Positions 16,772 through 25,234 of a DNA stretch of 64,000 bases are shown here, piece after piece; position 1 is the stretch's first letter, and each line of letters begins with the position of its first letter. The stretch lies in assembly GCF_003286415.2 (NCBI RefSeq), contig NZ_CP043450.1, positions 5,270,001 to 5,334,000 of the forward strand. The letters are read 5' to 3'. A model generated the notes under the pieces. The model was not told where the DNA came from, did no database searches, and saw nothing but the letters and a program-made list of their open reading frames with translations. The position numbers and the translations under genes were made by a program. This DNA is from Mucilaginibacter rubeus (GTDB lineage: Bacteria; Bacteroidota; Bacteroidia; Sphingobacteriales; Sphingobacteriaceae).

Positions 16772-17032
16772 TCATTTGTCTCCTCCTTTCTGAATTTCCT
16801 TTTGGTACGCATACAGGGCCAGGACCAGGTCGGGTAACCTGTCCATGAAATCACCGAGCTCCTCGGCGCTTAAGGTATGCAGGTCGCCTGCGGCTTCGGA
16901 CAGGCCGAAATCCTGCCATTTGCTAAGCTGCGCCTTTAAGGCCGGGGAATCGACCATGGCAAAGATCCGCTTCATCGCCTCTTCGGCGGTGAGCAGTGTC
17001 ATGCGGTTAATGGTCTTGAGTTTAGCGTTCAT
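16772..17032 (-). CDS. Small helical protein before susC, unknown
   Basis: An 86-residue soluble, mostly helical protein without cysteines or a signal peptide. It has acidic patches (TAEEAMKRIF, LSAEELGDFMDRL) and a basic C-terminus. I do not recognise a family. It is the first gene of the minus-strand susC-susD-tlpA transcription unit and is preceded at once by a structured leader. An AGGG sequence just before the ATG could be the ribosome-binding site. It may regulate the operon or be a cytoplasmic partner of the peptide system. It lacks features of a lanthipeptide precursor because it has no Cys. Confidence 0.55.
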   Translation of the reverse strand: MNAKLKTINRMTLLTAEEAMKRIFAMVDSPALKAQLSKWQDFGLSEAAGDLHTLSAEELGDFMDRLPDLVLALYAYQKEIQKGGDK

Positions 17033-17074
17033 CCCTGTATTTTTTGAAGAAGGGACCGGCCTGATAGCAAAGAA

Positions 17075-17153
17075 GGCGTGGAACCCGACTTATTGCAACT
17101 TGGTACCTAGGAGAACCGACGACAATAAGGGAGCCCACGCCAGGAGCGTGAGC
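17075..17153 (-). ncRNA. Structured 5' leader, candidate cis-regulatory RNA
   Basis: On the minus strand, 40-120 nt upstream of the small gene before susC. Long-range arms pair: GGCGTGG/CCACGCC (17135-17141 with 17075-17081), a CCC/GGG segment, and CAATAAG with CTTATTG (17123-17129 and 17089-17095). The same GGCGTGGGC segment can instead pair with an upstream GCTCACG (17133-17139 with 17147-17153, one G-U pair). The two folds exclude each other, which is the layout of an attenuator or riboswitch-like leader. No known RNA family is recognised. Confidence 0.5.
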
Positions 17154-17337
17154 ATTCCACTTATCATCTCGCCGTCTTGAAATTTCCTAGGTTTCAGTTA
17201 CGAGATTCAAAGCGAATGCTTCTAATATTTTGAAGAGTCGCTAATTTAATAAAATTATAAGTCTGCAAGATAAAATAATAAAAACTGTATGTCAATAGTC
17301 CTACAATAATTTTTCTTTAAAAATTGACTTTTCATCC

Positions 17338-17562
17338 ATGAGTGTAACGCGGGATGAAAATACCTTAATTGCTTTTGGAAAGAATTTGCAAAGAATAAGG
17401 GAGGAGAAGAAAATAAGTCTTAGACAACTTGAGATTTTTTCAGAAGTAGATTTTAGTGAGATCCACAGATTGGAGAAAGGAAAAAGAAATCCTACCTTAA
17501 CTGTTATTATCGCTTTGGCAAAAGGATTAGGTATTGATCGTGCAGATCTAATTAATTTTTAG
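17338..17562 (+). CDS. XRE-family helix-turn-helix regulator
   Basis: A 74-residue single-domain Cro/C1-type regulator. The helix-turn-helix region runs from about residue 10 to 65, with FGKNLQRIREEKKISLRQL, DFSEIHRLEKGKRNPTL and a final stabilising helix, close to the XRE consensus. There is no peptidase or sensor domain, so it is not LexA-like. It marks the start of an A+T-rich section that contains the defence-type genes. It may control the neighbouring susC leader or the defence island; no operator could be assigned. It is followed by a repeat element. Confidence 0.88.
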   Translation: MSVTRDENTLIAFGKNLQRIREEKKISLRQLEIFSEVDFSEIHRLEKGKRNPTLTVIIALAKGLGIDRADLINF

Positions 17563-17568
17563 TTTAGG

Positions 17569-17642
17569 GCGTTACCTACGGCCCAGGCTTTCCGTTACAA
17601 GTCCTCGCTGCGCTGCGGGCTTTCCACTGCAATCCTTAACGC
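17569..17642. repeat. Imperfect palindromic intergenic element (REP- or attC-like)
   Basis: A G+C-rich 74-bp block in A+T-rich surroundings. Its ends are GCGTTA (17569-17574) and TAACGC (17637-17642). Inside, GGCTTTCC-N4-CAAGTCC and GGCTTTCC-N4-CAATCC are direct repeats on either side of a GCTGCGCTGCG core. The GCGTTA/TAACGC ends recall attC recombination sites, but canonical R and L boxes are not clear. It may instead be a dispersed intergenic repeat. Confidence 0.45.
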
Positions 17643-18011
17643 AAAATTCGATCTATCGTGTATAAAGTTGCGAATGTGATTATAACAAAATCAATTGGGC
17701 GATAAAACAGGCTAATAACTATTTCAACTAAATGGTTATTTTCTTCTATGAAATTTAAAATGAAAACATAATCCTGGATGCGGACTCCCGACAAGTTGTT
17801 TTGCAATGATCGAAAGCCGGCTTCTTAATGTTCCTATATGCTAAAATGGATAATGTTCAGTTATCATTTATTAATAATCGAGAATATAAAAGTCCGGCTG
17901 CGGAAAGAGTCGTGTTAACATCATAACGGTATAGTTTTAAATTTTTTATCTGATCATTGAAACTTTGGGAAAATTCTGAGTACAATCATCATATATAGAA
18001 AAAATTAACAT
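17643..18011. other. A+T-rich intergenic region
   Basis: No gene, RNA or convincing repeat seen. It probably carries the promoter for the gene starting at 18012. Confidence 0.35.
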
Positions 18012-18413
18012 ATGAAACGTTACACTTCAGAAGAACTGGCACATCACGCCAAACAATTTGCGCAGGATAAATACGATAGCGCTGAAAGCATTTACCAAAG
18101 GTTTAAAAGCGACCTGAACCGGCGAATGAAACGTTCGCAACCCACCATGCCACTCAAGGATGAATTAGAACGCCAGGCGAAGATATTGGCGGGAAAAGCC
18201 TACGAAAAGTTCTATCATATCTCAGAAGAAGGTATTGAACGAAAACTAAGCGGTAGATTAACCAACGACGCTTTTCATCCCGGTATTGAATTGGATGACT
18301 ACCAAGACTATTTTGACGAGTTTGCCGATGAAATGGTGAAAGCATCGATTAGCGCAGCTTTTGCACCACTTGCAGAAGCAATTAAAGCGATAAAAAAGAA
18401 AAGACGAAAATGA
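18012..18413 (+). CDS. Helical hypothetical protein
   Basis: A 133-residue soluble protein, almost entirely charged helix (ELAHHAKQFAQDKYDSAE and KDELERQAKILAGKAYEKFY). It ends in a lysine-rich tail (IKAIKKKRRK) that could contact nucleic acid. I do not recognise a family. It has its own promoter region upstream and a strong terminator directly downstream, so it is monocistronic. It lies at the edge of the defence-type region, convergent with the SEFIR gene. Confidence 0.6.
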   Translation: MKRYTSEELAHHAKQFAQDKYDSAESIYQRFKSDLNRRMKRSQPTMPLKDELERQAKILAGKAYEKFYHISEEGIERKLSGRLTNDAFHPGIELDDYQDYFDEFADEMVKASISAAFAPLAEAIKAIKKKRRK

Positions 18414-18416
18414 TAA

Positions 18417-18455
18417 AAAATAAAGGTCGAATTCGTCTTATTCGGCCTTTATTTT
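18417..18455. terminator. Bidirectional rho-independent terminator
   Basis: Two 15-nt arms (18417-18431 and 18441-18455, with one G-U pair) and a 9-nt loop, with A-run and T-run flanks on opposite sides. It follows the plus-strand gene ending at 18413 and lies just past a minus-strand coding relic, so it can serve both directions. Confidence 0.85.
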
Positions 18456-18562
18456 TAGAGGTAGTTAATCAAGCCATCTTGCAAATACCGCTTGATCGTT
18501 TCGTTTTCTTCAGTTGTAAGCTCGCGTGAAACATGAGGAAGAGTAATAATATTTAGGAGGTC
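18455..18562 (-). pseudogene. C-terminal coding relic (about 35 codons)
   Basis: An open minus-strand frame without a start codon. It reads like a genuine protein C-terminus (TLPHVSRELTTEENETIK, then RYLQDGLINYL, then a stop) and ends exactly at the terminator. An in-frame stop lies just upstream of 18562. This suggests the tail of a gene whose 5' part was lost, perhaps during insertion of the SEFIR gene, which lies directly upstream on the same strand. The family is not recognised. Confidence 0.4.
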
Positions 18563-18602
18563 TTATAAAGGCGTTTTAAGACTGTCGGCCCTAACGTTAG
18601 AC

Positions 18603-19670
18603 TTACCTGATTTTTTTGTTGACTAGGTTCTGACCTTCAATAATTACCTGTGTTTCATGTTCATTTCGCTGCTCATCCAGATAGCGGATAATGATTATCA
18701 TTCCGTTAAGGTCCTTCGGTACCTTGTGGCGGAGAAATTCGTCGGCTTCAGTATGCACACTTTCGAGCATCCTGCGGTAACCGGCTTTAAGCTCAATTTG
18801 ATCAAACTGCTTTAAATGGTTTATCTGCGGCAACGATTCCAATTCAGAAAACTGAGGGCCCTGTATTTCAAGGGAGATATTTACAGCCGCATGGCTTGTA
18901 TTGTTGTATATAGCAAGTCCCAAACGCCAGCTCAACTCCCAATATATGATCGGTTTTACTCCCGCACCGATAACAATAACTTCATTTCCGTGCTCGTCTG
19001 TCTCTTTCAGATTATTATTGCTATAGCCCCTGGGTGCCCTGCCGCCACTATGCCATAAAAGAGCAGCTTCCAGAAATGGTCCTGCAATTGATGTGGCGGC
19101 GGTATTTTCTTTTTCATTGCCGTGATGGAAGACAACGGCCTCCGCATCTTCTTTCTCCGCAATCTTCTCAGCCGTACGCGCATATTCTTCAGGGATTTCT
19201 CCTAATGGAGGGGCCTTTTCTCCGGCACCTAATATAGCATGGATCAACGGAGTGAGCGAAGCTTCAATGTCATCCCTTGTATAATCTATATATGCTTTTC
19301 CGGCAAGCCAGTTGGGTATTGCTGTTTCCCGATCTCCCGAAAAAATAAGAGGAATGAACTTACGAGCATTGCCGTATTGCAATATCTCTCCGGTCATTAT
19401 ATCGCCCTCGTAACCTGCGCCGCCTAGCCGGTTCTCCGATTTGATTTTATACTTTGGTGTACATAGTATCACGTAATCATTTTCGCGGATAGACCTTTCC
19501 ATGAAATAAGGCAACTGATCACCAGGTACGACCTCCCAGATATCAAGTTTAGCGTCAATTCCATTATTACGCAAACGCTTAGCAAATTCCTTAACCCTTT
19601 GCTTAAAGATGTCATCTTCCCAGGCATAGGAAATAAATGTGGTAGGAACGTCTTTAATCGGTTCAATCAT
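18603..19670 (-). CDS. SEFIR/TIR-domain protein
   Basis: A 355-residue protein. The N-terminal 150 residues are a SEFIR (TIR-like) domain: FISYAWED at 12-19, DIWEVVPGDQLPYFMERSI near 63-81, then CTPKYK and GGAGYEGDI. Bacterial TIR/SEFIR proteins often act as NADase or signalling parts of antiphage systems. The C-terminal 200 residues form a domain I do not recognise, with a beta-rich middle; it may be a sensor. The gene lies 167 bp after the SMC-like ATPase on the same strand, so it could be the third gene of that locus or stand alone. The codon use is A+T-rich, like its neighbours. Confidence 0.8.
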   Translation of the reverse strand: MIEPIKDVPTTFISYAWEDDIFKQRVKEFAKRLRNNGIDAKLDIWEVVPGDQLPYFMERSIRENDYVILCTPKYKIKSENRLGGAGYEGDIMTGEILQYGNARKFIPLIFSGDRETAIPNWLAGKAYIDYTRDDIEASLTPLIHAILGAGEKAPPLGEIPEEYARTAEKIAEKEDAEAVVFHHGNEKENTAATSIAGPFLEAALLWHSGGRAPRGYSNNNLKETDEHGNEVIVIGAGVKPIIYWELSWRLGLAIYNNTSHAAVNISLEIQGPQFSELESLPQINHLKQFDQIELKAGYRRMLESVHTEADEFLRHKVPKDLNGMIIIIRYLDEQRNEHETQVIIEGQNLVNKKIR

Positions 19671-19837
19671 GCGTTAATATTGTTACTGGATCAGCTTCCG
19701 TTACATGCTATATAAAGATAATTTTTTTCACTAATTCCGACAATTTGTGCTACGATAAGTTGCTGACTACCGAAAATATTATTTACTGGTTTCAATGGGT
19801 AGACACAATAGGGCTAAAATCGAGCAGCTTATTTTTA

Positions 19838-22800
19838 TTAGCTCTCTACTCTTTCTAAAGTAATGTGGTTGAACTCTTTATCTAAAACTTCAAACTTTTT
19901 ACGGAATAAAAAAGAAAGGTTTTCATTTGCAGTAGCAAAAAATATCTGACGATTGCGTTTAATTGCCATCTCACGTAAGTAGTCCAAAAAAGATAAGATA
20001 TTCATATCATCGGTAAAGGCTACTGGATCATCAAAAATCAAAATATCTGGGCCGTTTTTTAGCTTATTATTTAGTGTTAGAAATAGGGATAATGCCAACG
20101 CAGACCGCTGTCCTGTACTTATTCTAAGCAAGTCTGTAACTTTTCCATTTTTTTTATAAAGTTTGATTGTACTGTCTTTTATCGAAATATCAACGAACTC
20201 TTTTGGAGTATGAATGCTTAAAAACGTTTCTTTTATCTCCTGTTTATTTGTCTGTAAAAAATCCTGAAGAAAATTATCCTCATTGTGTTCGGTTAAGAGA
20301 TTTTCTAAAACATTGAGTGCCAAATTAATCCTGTCGTTTTCAGTCTTTGCAGCATTTCTCTCTTCGGTTTTCTTATCAATGGTTTCATTGGCTTTGATTG
20401 ATAAAGTGCTTTCCTTTTGCTGGATAGATAGATCCGACCGGATTTCATCCAACTGATCTACTATTGACCTCAATTCAAGTTGAAGATGTGAAAGGTCTTT
20501 TTCGTCGTCAAAATCAATTTCAACAAGGTTATCAAGTTCTTTCAAATAATGTTGTAAGGAAGACAATCTTCTTTTAACTTCATCTCGATCCTCAAAAACA
20601 AAACGAGGGTCATATACTCTTAATTGAGCAATAAGTTCGGCAGTTTTCCCTTTTAGGATAGTTTTGATTTCATCAAGCTTTTCATCGTTTAGGGACATCA
20701 TTTTCTGAATGCTATCGAATAGTCGTTCTGAAACACTACTGTTTAATGTTTCACCAGGAAATAATTGTCCAAATTTCAATTTTAACGCATTTAATTCTTG
20801 CTCGTCAATTTTAAGTTTTATACACAAAGCCGAAAAACTTTCCAGTTCACTAAGTTTTGTTTCCTCTAAAGTCAACTGCGTCAATTGTTCATCAATTTTA
20901 GTTTTTACCATTGCTAATGGCAAATCACTAGCCTCCGCGAGATTTATTTTTTCGATAACTTCTTGGAGAGTGGTCAATAAAGTTAATTGCTCTTTGGTGG
21001 CAGACTTAGCTTCTTCAAGACGACTTTTTATTTTTAGAAGACCACTAAAATCTTCATTATCAACACTTTCTTCCATAGAACGCAAAATGGAGCTTTGAAG
21101 ATCTGACGTGGAAGTAAACTTACTGTTGCACATGGGGCATACATTGGAGTTGAGATTAAGTTCCAAATAATTTTTTCCATCGTTTTTAATTGTTGCCAGA
21201 AGTGCTTTGACTTGCGATATGTTTTTTCGGCTTTTCTCTAACTCAACATCAATTTGTTCTAGAGCGGCACTATCTTCTACGAGTTGTTTTGAGAGGATCT
21301 TCCTGTATTCATCTATAGATAGATTAGAATCAGGGAAGGCAAAACCCCTTACGGGCGAATAAAGCTCATTTGCAATACGTAATTGATTGACTATAACTTT
21401 CTGCTGACGTAATCTTTCGTTATGTCCTGTTAGCCGCAGGTGAATGTCACCTTGCAGATAATTAGTTAGCGACTCTAATAGATCTTTTGAGTTTTTAATA
21501 ACCTGCTGTTGAAGATTTGTGTCGTTTATATCCTTGGTGAAATTTTCATCAGCAACTTCAAATTGCTCAATCTCTTTAACTAATTGTATTAATTGTTGCT
21601 CTTCATCACGGATCTCAGATAATGTTCGCTCCTCCAGCCAGGTAAGATTAGTTAGAATATTATCCAATTCTGTTAGAAGTATACTCAGGCTGAATTTTAG
21701 TCGGTCAAGCGATACCAAATCATAACCAATAAGGTTAACCTGAATATGATATTGTTGAATTTTATCGTACAGTGCTTTGATTAATGTAGCCTCATTACCA
21801 GCAGTTTTCCTAAGCTCCGTTAGCAATAGTTTAGCTTTTTGTATTTCTTCGTCACAAGCTGTAATTGATTGATCACGAAGCTTTTGTTCACTTTCTAGCT
21901 TAGACTTGTACGTTGCAATCTGCCTTTTTAAAAAATTCACCTCATCTCCTAGTGCAATATCTCGAAATGCGTCCTCAATTTCTTTTTCGTTTTTATTAAC
22001 AGTTAATCTAAACGCGGCATCTGTATTGTAAAAATTAAATCTATTGAAGTGTAGTGCGAGGTCCGACCCCCGTACCTTATCCATGCCATTATACCAAACA
22101 CGATCTCTTTCTCTAAATAGCTGAGTATCCATTTTAAATTTTCTTGGCTCTTGGTCGCCTAAAAATTTAGCTTCTATCTCATATCCGCTTTCACGCTCAT
22201 GAAGTCTATGATTTTCCCCTGTAACAAAAAATTCAATAGCCTCCAAAAGCGATGTTTTACCATACCCGTTTGCACCATCAATTAGATTTATTTTTTTGAA
22301 TTTAAAAGGTTCACTGAACTTAGGATATTCGCGGTATTTAATAGGATGAAGCCAATTGAGTTGTCCTACGGACACTTCAGTTGATTTATGTTTCAAGTTC
22401 CCTTTTTGTGTGCCCCCTTCTACATAAAAATCACCATTGATTATTCGCTCAACCCCGTCTCCGACTTTAATATTATCGGAAAATACACAATCAAGTTTCT
22501 GATCTTTAAGTACTCCTTTCCATATATCCCCTAAGCCAGATAATCCATCAATGGTGTTATTCGCACTTGATAGGTACGTCCTAGAAAGCCAGTCACTTAC
22601 TTCGGAAGAGCGAACAATAAACTTTCTGGCATAATCCATATTTTCTTCTACTGTTATTCGGTCGGCTTCACTGATTTCTTGATCCGTTAGAAAAACTAGG
22701 TAAAAGTTCCATTGCAACGCGTTGTTGTTTTTAAAATAATAAGGCGCTATGTATTGTTTCAAATAGCTTGTTATATCATACGACAAAAAGTTTTCCGAAT

Positions 22801-22930
22801 GATCAAAAAAAAAGTTTTGATAGACTTTACCTTCTAAAGTGCGTTCGCACTGTAAAACCGATTCAGAAATACTTTCAACGGTGGTATAATATTCCCTAAG
22901 TGTTGATATTAATTGATCGCGATTTATCAT
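19838..22930 (-). CDS. SMC/Rad50-like ATPase with N-terminal extension
   Basis: A 1030-residue ABC-type ATPase. An N-terminal domain of about 200 residues of unknown type precedes Walker A GANGYGKTS (219-227). Long coiled coils flank a CPMC zinc-hook-like motif near residue 599; only one CxxC per chain is seen, as in Rad50 hooks that pair between two chains. The ABC signature STGQRSALALSLF and Walker B ILIFDDP lie in the C-terminal part, followed by a FATAN switch. The start overlaps the stop of the nitrilase-like gene by 4 bp (ATGA), so the two are translationally coupled. It is probably the sensor or motor of a two-gene defence system. Confidence 0.85.
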   Translation of the reverse strand: MINRDQLISTLREYYTTVESISESVLQCERTLEGKVYQNFFFDHSENFLSYDITSYLKQYIAPYYFKNNNALQWNFYLVFLTDQEISEADRITVEENMDYARKFIVRSSEVSDWLSRTYLSSANNTIDGLSGLGDIWKGVLKDQKLDCVFSDNIKVGDGVERIINGDFYVEGGTQKGNLKHKSTEVSVGQLNWLHPIKYREYPKFSEPFKFKKINLIDGANGYGKTSLLEAIEFFVTGENHRLHERESGYEIEAKFLGDQEPRKFKMDTQLFRERDRVWYNGMDKVRGSDLALHFNRFNFYNTDAAFRLTVNKNEKEIEDAFRDIALGDEVNFLKRQIATYKSKLESEQKLRDQSITACDEEIQKAKLLLTELRKTAGNEATLIKALYDKIQQYHIQVNLIGYDLVSLDRLKFSLSILLTELDNILTNLTWLEERTLSEIRDEEQQLIQLVKEIEQFEVADENFTKDINDTNLQQQVIKNSKDLLESLTNYLQGDIHLRLTGHNERLRQQKVIVNQLRIANELYSPVRGFAFPDSNLSIDEYRKILSKQLVEDSAALEQIDVELEKSRKNISQVKALLATIKNDGKNYLELNLNSNVCPMCNSKFTSTSDLQSSILRSMEESVDNEDFSGLLKIKSRLEEAKSATKEQLTLLTTLQEVIEKINLAEASDLPLAMVKTKIDEQLTQLTLEETKLSELESFSALCIKLKIDEQELNALKLKFGQLFPGETLNSSVSERLFDSIQKMMSLNDEKLDEIKTILKGKTAELIAQLRVYDPRFVFEDRDEVKRRLSSLQHYLKELDNLVEIDFDDEKDLSHLQLELRSIVDQLDEIRSDLSIQQKESTLSIKANETIDKKTEERNAAKTENDRINLALNVLENLLTEHNEDNFLQDFLQTNKQEIKETFLSIHTPKEFVDISIKDSTIKLYKKNGKVTDLLRISTGQRSALALSLFLTLNNKLKNGPDILIFDDPVAFTDDMNILSFLDYLREMAIKRNRQIFFATANENLSFLFRKKFEVLDKEFNHITLERVES

Positions 22931-24663
22931 TGTCTTTTTTTGTTGATAGCAACAGGATTGCCGTTTGTGTTTCCAGAAATATCCGGCCCACTTTTTTCAT
23001 AGTCTTTGCACAATACCCCTAGGTGATTATATAAAATCATTAGCCTCAGTCGGTAACTATTATCTTGAGGTGCAGAACCTAATAGATAAGCTTTTAATTC
23101 ATTTATGATTGCTGGATCTGCATCACCCACATATACAATACATGCCGGATTTGCAGAAGCGCTCGTAACATTATAATGTAATGTCGCTGGTGAATAATTA
23201 ATTGTTGGTTGATTCACTAAGTCAATGAGATGGCTGTCCTGTGGAAAAATCCCATCTTGTTTCAAGTAACCTGTTGACAATGAAGCATACCTAATCAGCC
23301 ATTCTCTTTTTTTTGCTTGAGTAAGGGGATCTTGAAATACGGACAATCGAAATGATTGCTCGCTGTTGTCAATGTTGAATAATGATGAAGCACTTGGCTT
23401 AAACCAGTCTTTTCCAGAGATAAGCCCCGTGGAAAGACTTAAAAGTCGTTCCCTGTTTAGAGAGCTTAATTCGACATCCAATAGCTTATTAAAATCACCC
23501 TTTATTTCACTACAAGTTTCGGTAAGCTCACCATTAATTCCAAGTACAGACTCCACCCAAGTATCATTCCAAATAAACCTGTTTGACATCTCAGGACCAT
23601 ACCTCCCTTGATTTTGAACATTTAGCGGGCGCTTCGAGGTCTTAGAATTTTCAAAATGGTAAATCGATTCATCATTGTCTAAAACAAGTATGCTGGACCT
23701 CGCATTATTCCAACAATTGTAAAACATACCGTAGCTATCATTAACTTCAATTCGATTATCTTCAAGATTTATTTTTTTTGCTTTTGTGTATACAGCCGAA
23801 TTACTGTAGCCGATTTCTTTACCGGCAATTTTACTTTCTTTAGCCCAATTTAAACAAATCAATTCCTTGTCTGAATCTTCCATACAAGTAGTGTAAAAGT
23901 CAGTTCGGTATGATTTGAAAGCATCTGTTCGTGCACCACCATTCATCTGAGGATGAAGTAATAAATAAGGTTTATCTACAAATTGCCGTAAATCACGCGA
24001 TAAATCGATTTCTAAACTTTCAGAACAAAGTATAGTTGCGAGATAAATCGAATCTTCATCATTTCTGAAAACAAAACGTTCTGTGCCAAAAAGTAGGTTT
24101 TCAGCCTCTACGCCAGTGGCTCCCATTGGGAAAGTTTTAAATTGAAAAAGCACCACTTTTTTGGATTCCCCTTCTAAAGTCGAATTGGTTCTAAATAGAT
24201 AGCAAATAGGGTCAAGTATCTTATCCTGGGTATTTACAAGGGCATTGTTTTCTGCTAAAACCACCGTGTTATCAATAGTATAGTTGGTTTTAAATATTCG
24301 TAACTCATCAGGTTTAATAGATTCACAACAAATTACCCAGAGTTTGCCTTCAGACGGAAAATTATCACTTTGTAACAAAGCTTCAATAGCGGTTAGAGGG
24401 CACGAATATTCCGGGGTTAGGAGTAATTGGATTTCAGTTTCTATCGCAAGTTTAAACAATTCTGAGTGTTTGCTCGCTGCAAGATCCCGGTCTGTGTTTC
24501 CTATAAATTTACTTTGAGGCGTAGTTATTGCTTGAAGGCTACCTTTATGTTGGTAAACCATCATACTGTAACGATGATGATCAGGAACTAAAACATCCAA
24601 TTTTGGGTTTCTCAACCCATTGGCTGTTAATATTGTGTCAATATAATCATATCTAATCGACAT
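22927..24663 (-). CDS. Nitrilase-fold (carbon-nitrogen hydrolase-like) protein
   Basis: A 578-residue protein. Residues 20-260 fit the nitrilase superfamily order: LLLTPEYS with Glu85, VVLFQFKTFP with Lys176 and ATILCSESLE with Cys213, then LLHPQMNGGAR. Together they give a Glu-Lys-Cys triad. The C-terminal 300 residues are of unknown type. Nitrilase domains are known in defence as fusions to reverse transcriptases (DRT type 1). Here the partner is instead an SMC-like ATPase, overlapping by 4 bp. The residues are intact, so amide or nitrile bond hydrolysis (for example of a nucleotide or cofactor) is plausible. The assignment rests on motif order only. Confidence 0.65.
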   Translation of the reverse strand: MSIRYDYIDTILTANGLRNPKLDVLVPDHHRYSMMVYQHKGSLQAITTPQSKFIGNTDRDLAASKHSELFKLAIETEIQLLLTPEYSCPLTAIEALLQSDNFPSEGKLWVICCESIKPDELRIFKTNYTIDNTVVLAENNALVNTQDKILDPICYLFRTNSTLEGESKKVVLFQFKTFPMGATGVEAENLLFGTERFVFRNDEDSIYLATILCSESLEIDLSRDLRQFVDKPYLLLHPQMNGGARTDAFKSYRTDFYTTCMEDSDKELICLNWAKESKIAGKEIGYSNSAVYTKAKKINLEDNRIEVNDSYGMFYNCWNNARSSILVLDNDESIYHFENSKTSKRPLNVQNQGRYGPEMSNRFIWNDTWVESVLGINGELTETCSEIKGDFNKLLDVELSSLNRERLLSLSTGLISGKDWFKPSASSLFNIDNSEQSFRLSVFQDPLTQAKKREWLIRYASLSTGYLKQDGIFPQDSHLIDLVNQPTINYSPATLHYNVTSASANPACIVYVGDADPAIINELKAYLLGSAPQDNSYRLRLMILYNHLGVLCKDYEKSGPDISGNTNGNPVAINKKRQ

Positions 24664-24854
24664 TTATGATAAAGTAAGGGTGAGCGACTTTCAAAGAAAG
24701 CAATTTAGCAAAAACTTATTTGTCTTATCCAATAGTTGACTATGAAACCGCACATAGGCTTCGAAAAAAATAGTGTTGGTGTTAGTGTCAGCAGGAAGCA
24801 GTGCATTAAACTAATCTTTTCAACAGGCGGCTTACGCCCCTTGATTTAAAATTT

Positions 24855-25003
24855 ATGTACATCATCATAAAAACACATGGCGGAGCGGAATATGCAGCCA
24901 TAGTAACCGATTTTGAGGGCAACAATAAAGTCTTCGATAATATGGAAGACGCACACAGTCCGAGGCGGACGATTGCCAGCCCGGTGTAGTTGTTGAACTT
25001 TAA
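24855..25003 (+). pseudogene. Frameshifted small gene
   Basis: An ATG frame beginning MYIIIKTHGGAEYAAIVTD is open to about 24950 and then runs into an unlikely tail. Shifting frame after EDAH restores a sensible end (QSEADDCQPGVVVEL, stop at 25001-25003). The whole would be about 48 residues. I read it as a small conserved-type hypothetical gene broken by one frameshift. The function is not known. It lies in the gap between the nitrilase operon and the ABC-three-component operon. Confidence 0.5.
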
Positions 25004-25106
25004 TAAAACAGGTGTTTCTTCAATAGGCGACCGAAAATGCCTGTCGACACTTGCGGGGCAGTATGTTAGTAAAAATATATGATGAAGTGATTGTTAAATA
25101 TTGATT

Positions 25107-25125
25107 TTGCTAATTTTATTAGCAA
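25107..25125 (+). promoter_or_regulatory. 19-bp inverted-repeat operator upstream of the ABC-three-component operon
   Basis: Perfect arms TTGCTAA (25107-25113) and TTAGCAA (25119-25125) with a 5-bp spacer. The same motif, WTRCTAA-N5-TTAGCAW, is found upstream of the SRAP gene (34314-34332) and imuA (44364-44382). It overlaps a possible -7 element (TAATTTTA at 25111-25118) with a TTG about 18 bp upstream, so bound repressor would block transcription. An SOS/LexA-type regulator is inferred; none is encoded in the window. Confidence 0.65.
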
Positions 25126-25234
25126 TCTTGTTGGGGTTTTAGTCATGCTGTTATCAACATTATTTTAATAACCAACATAAGGTTTTTTTATTATTGTTAA
25201 AATCTATATTTAAGGTTTTAATTGTCAGAATTTT

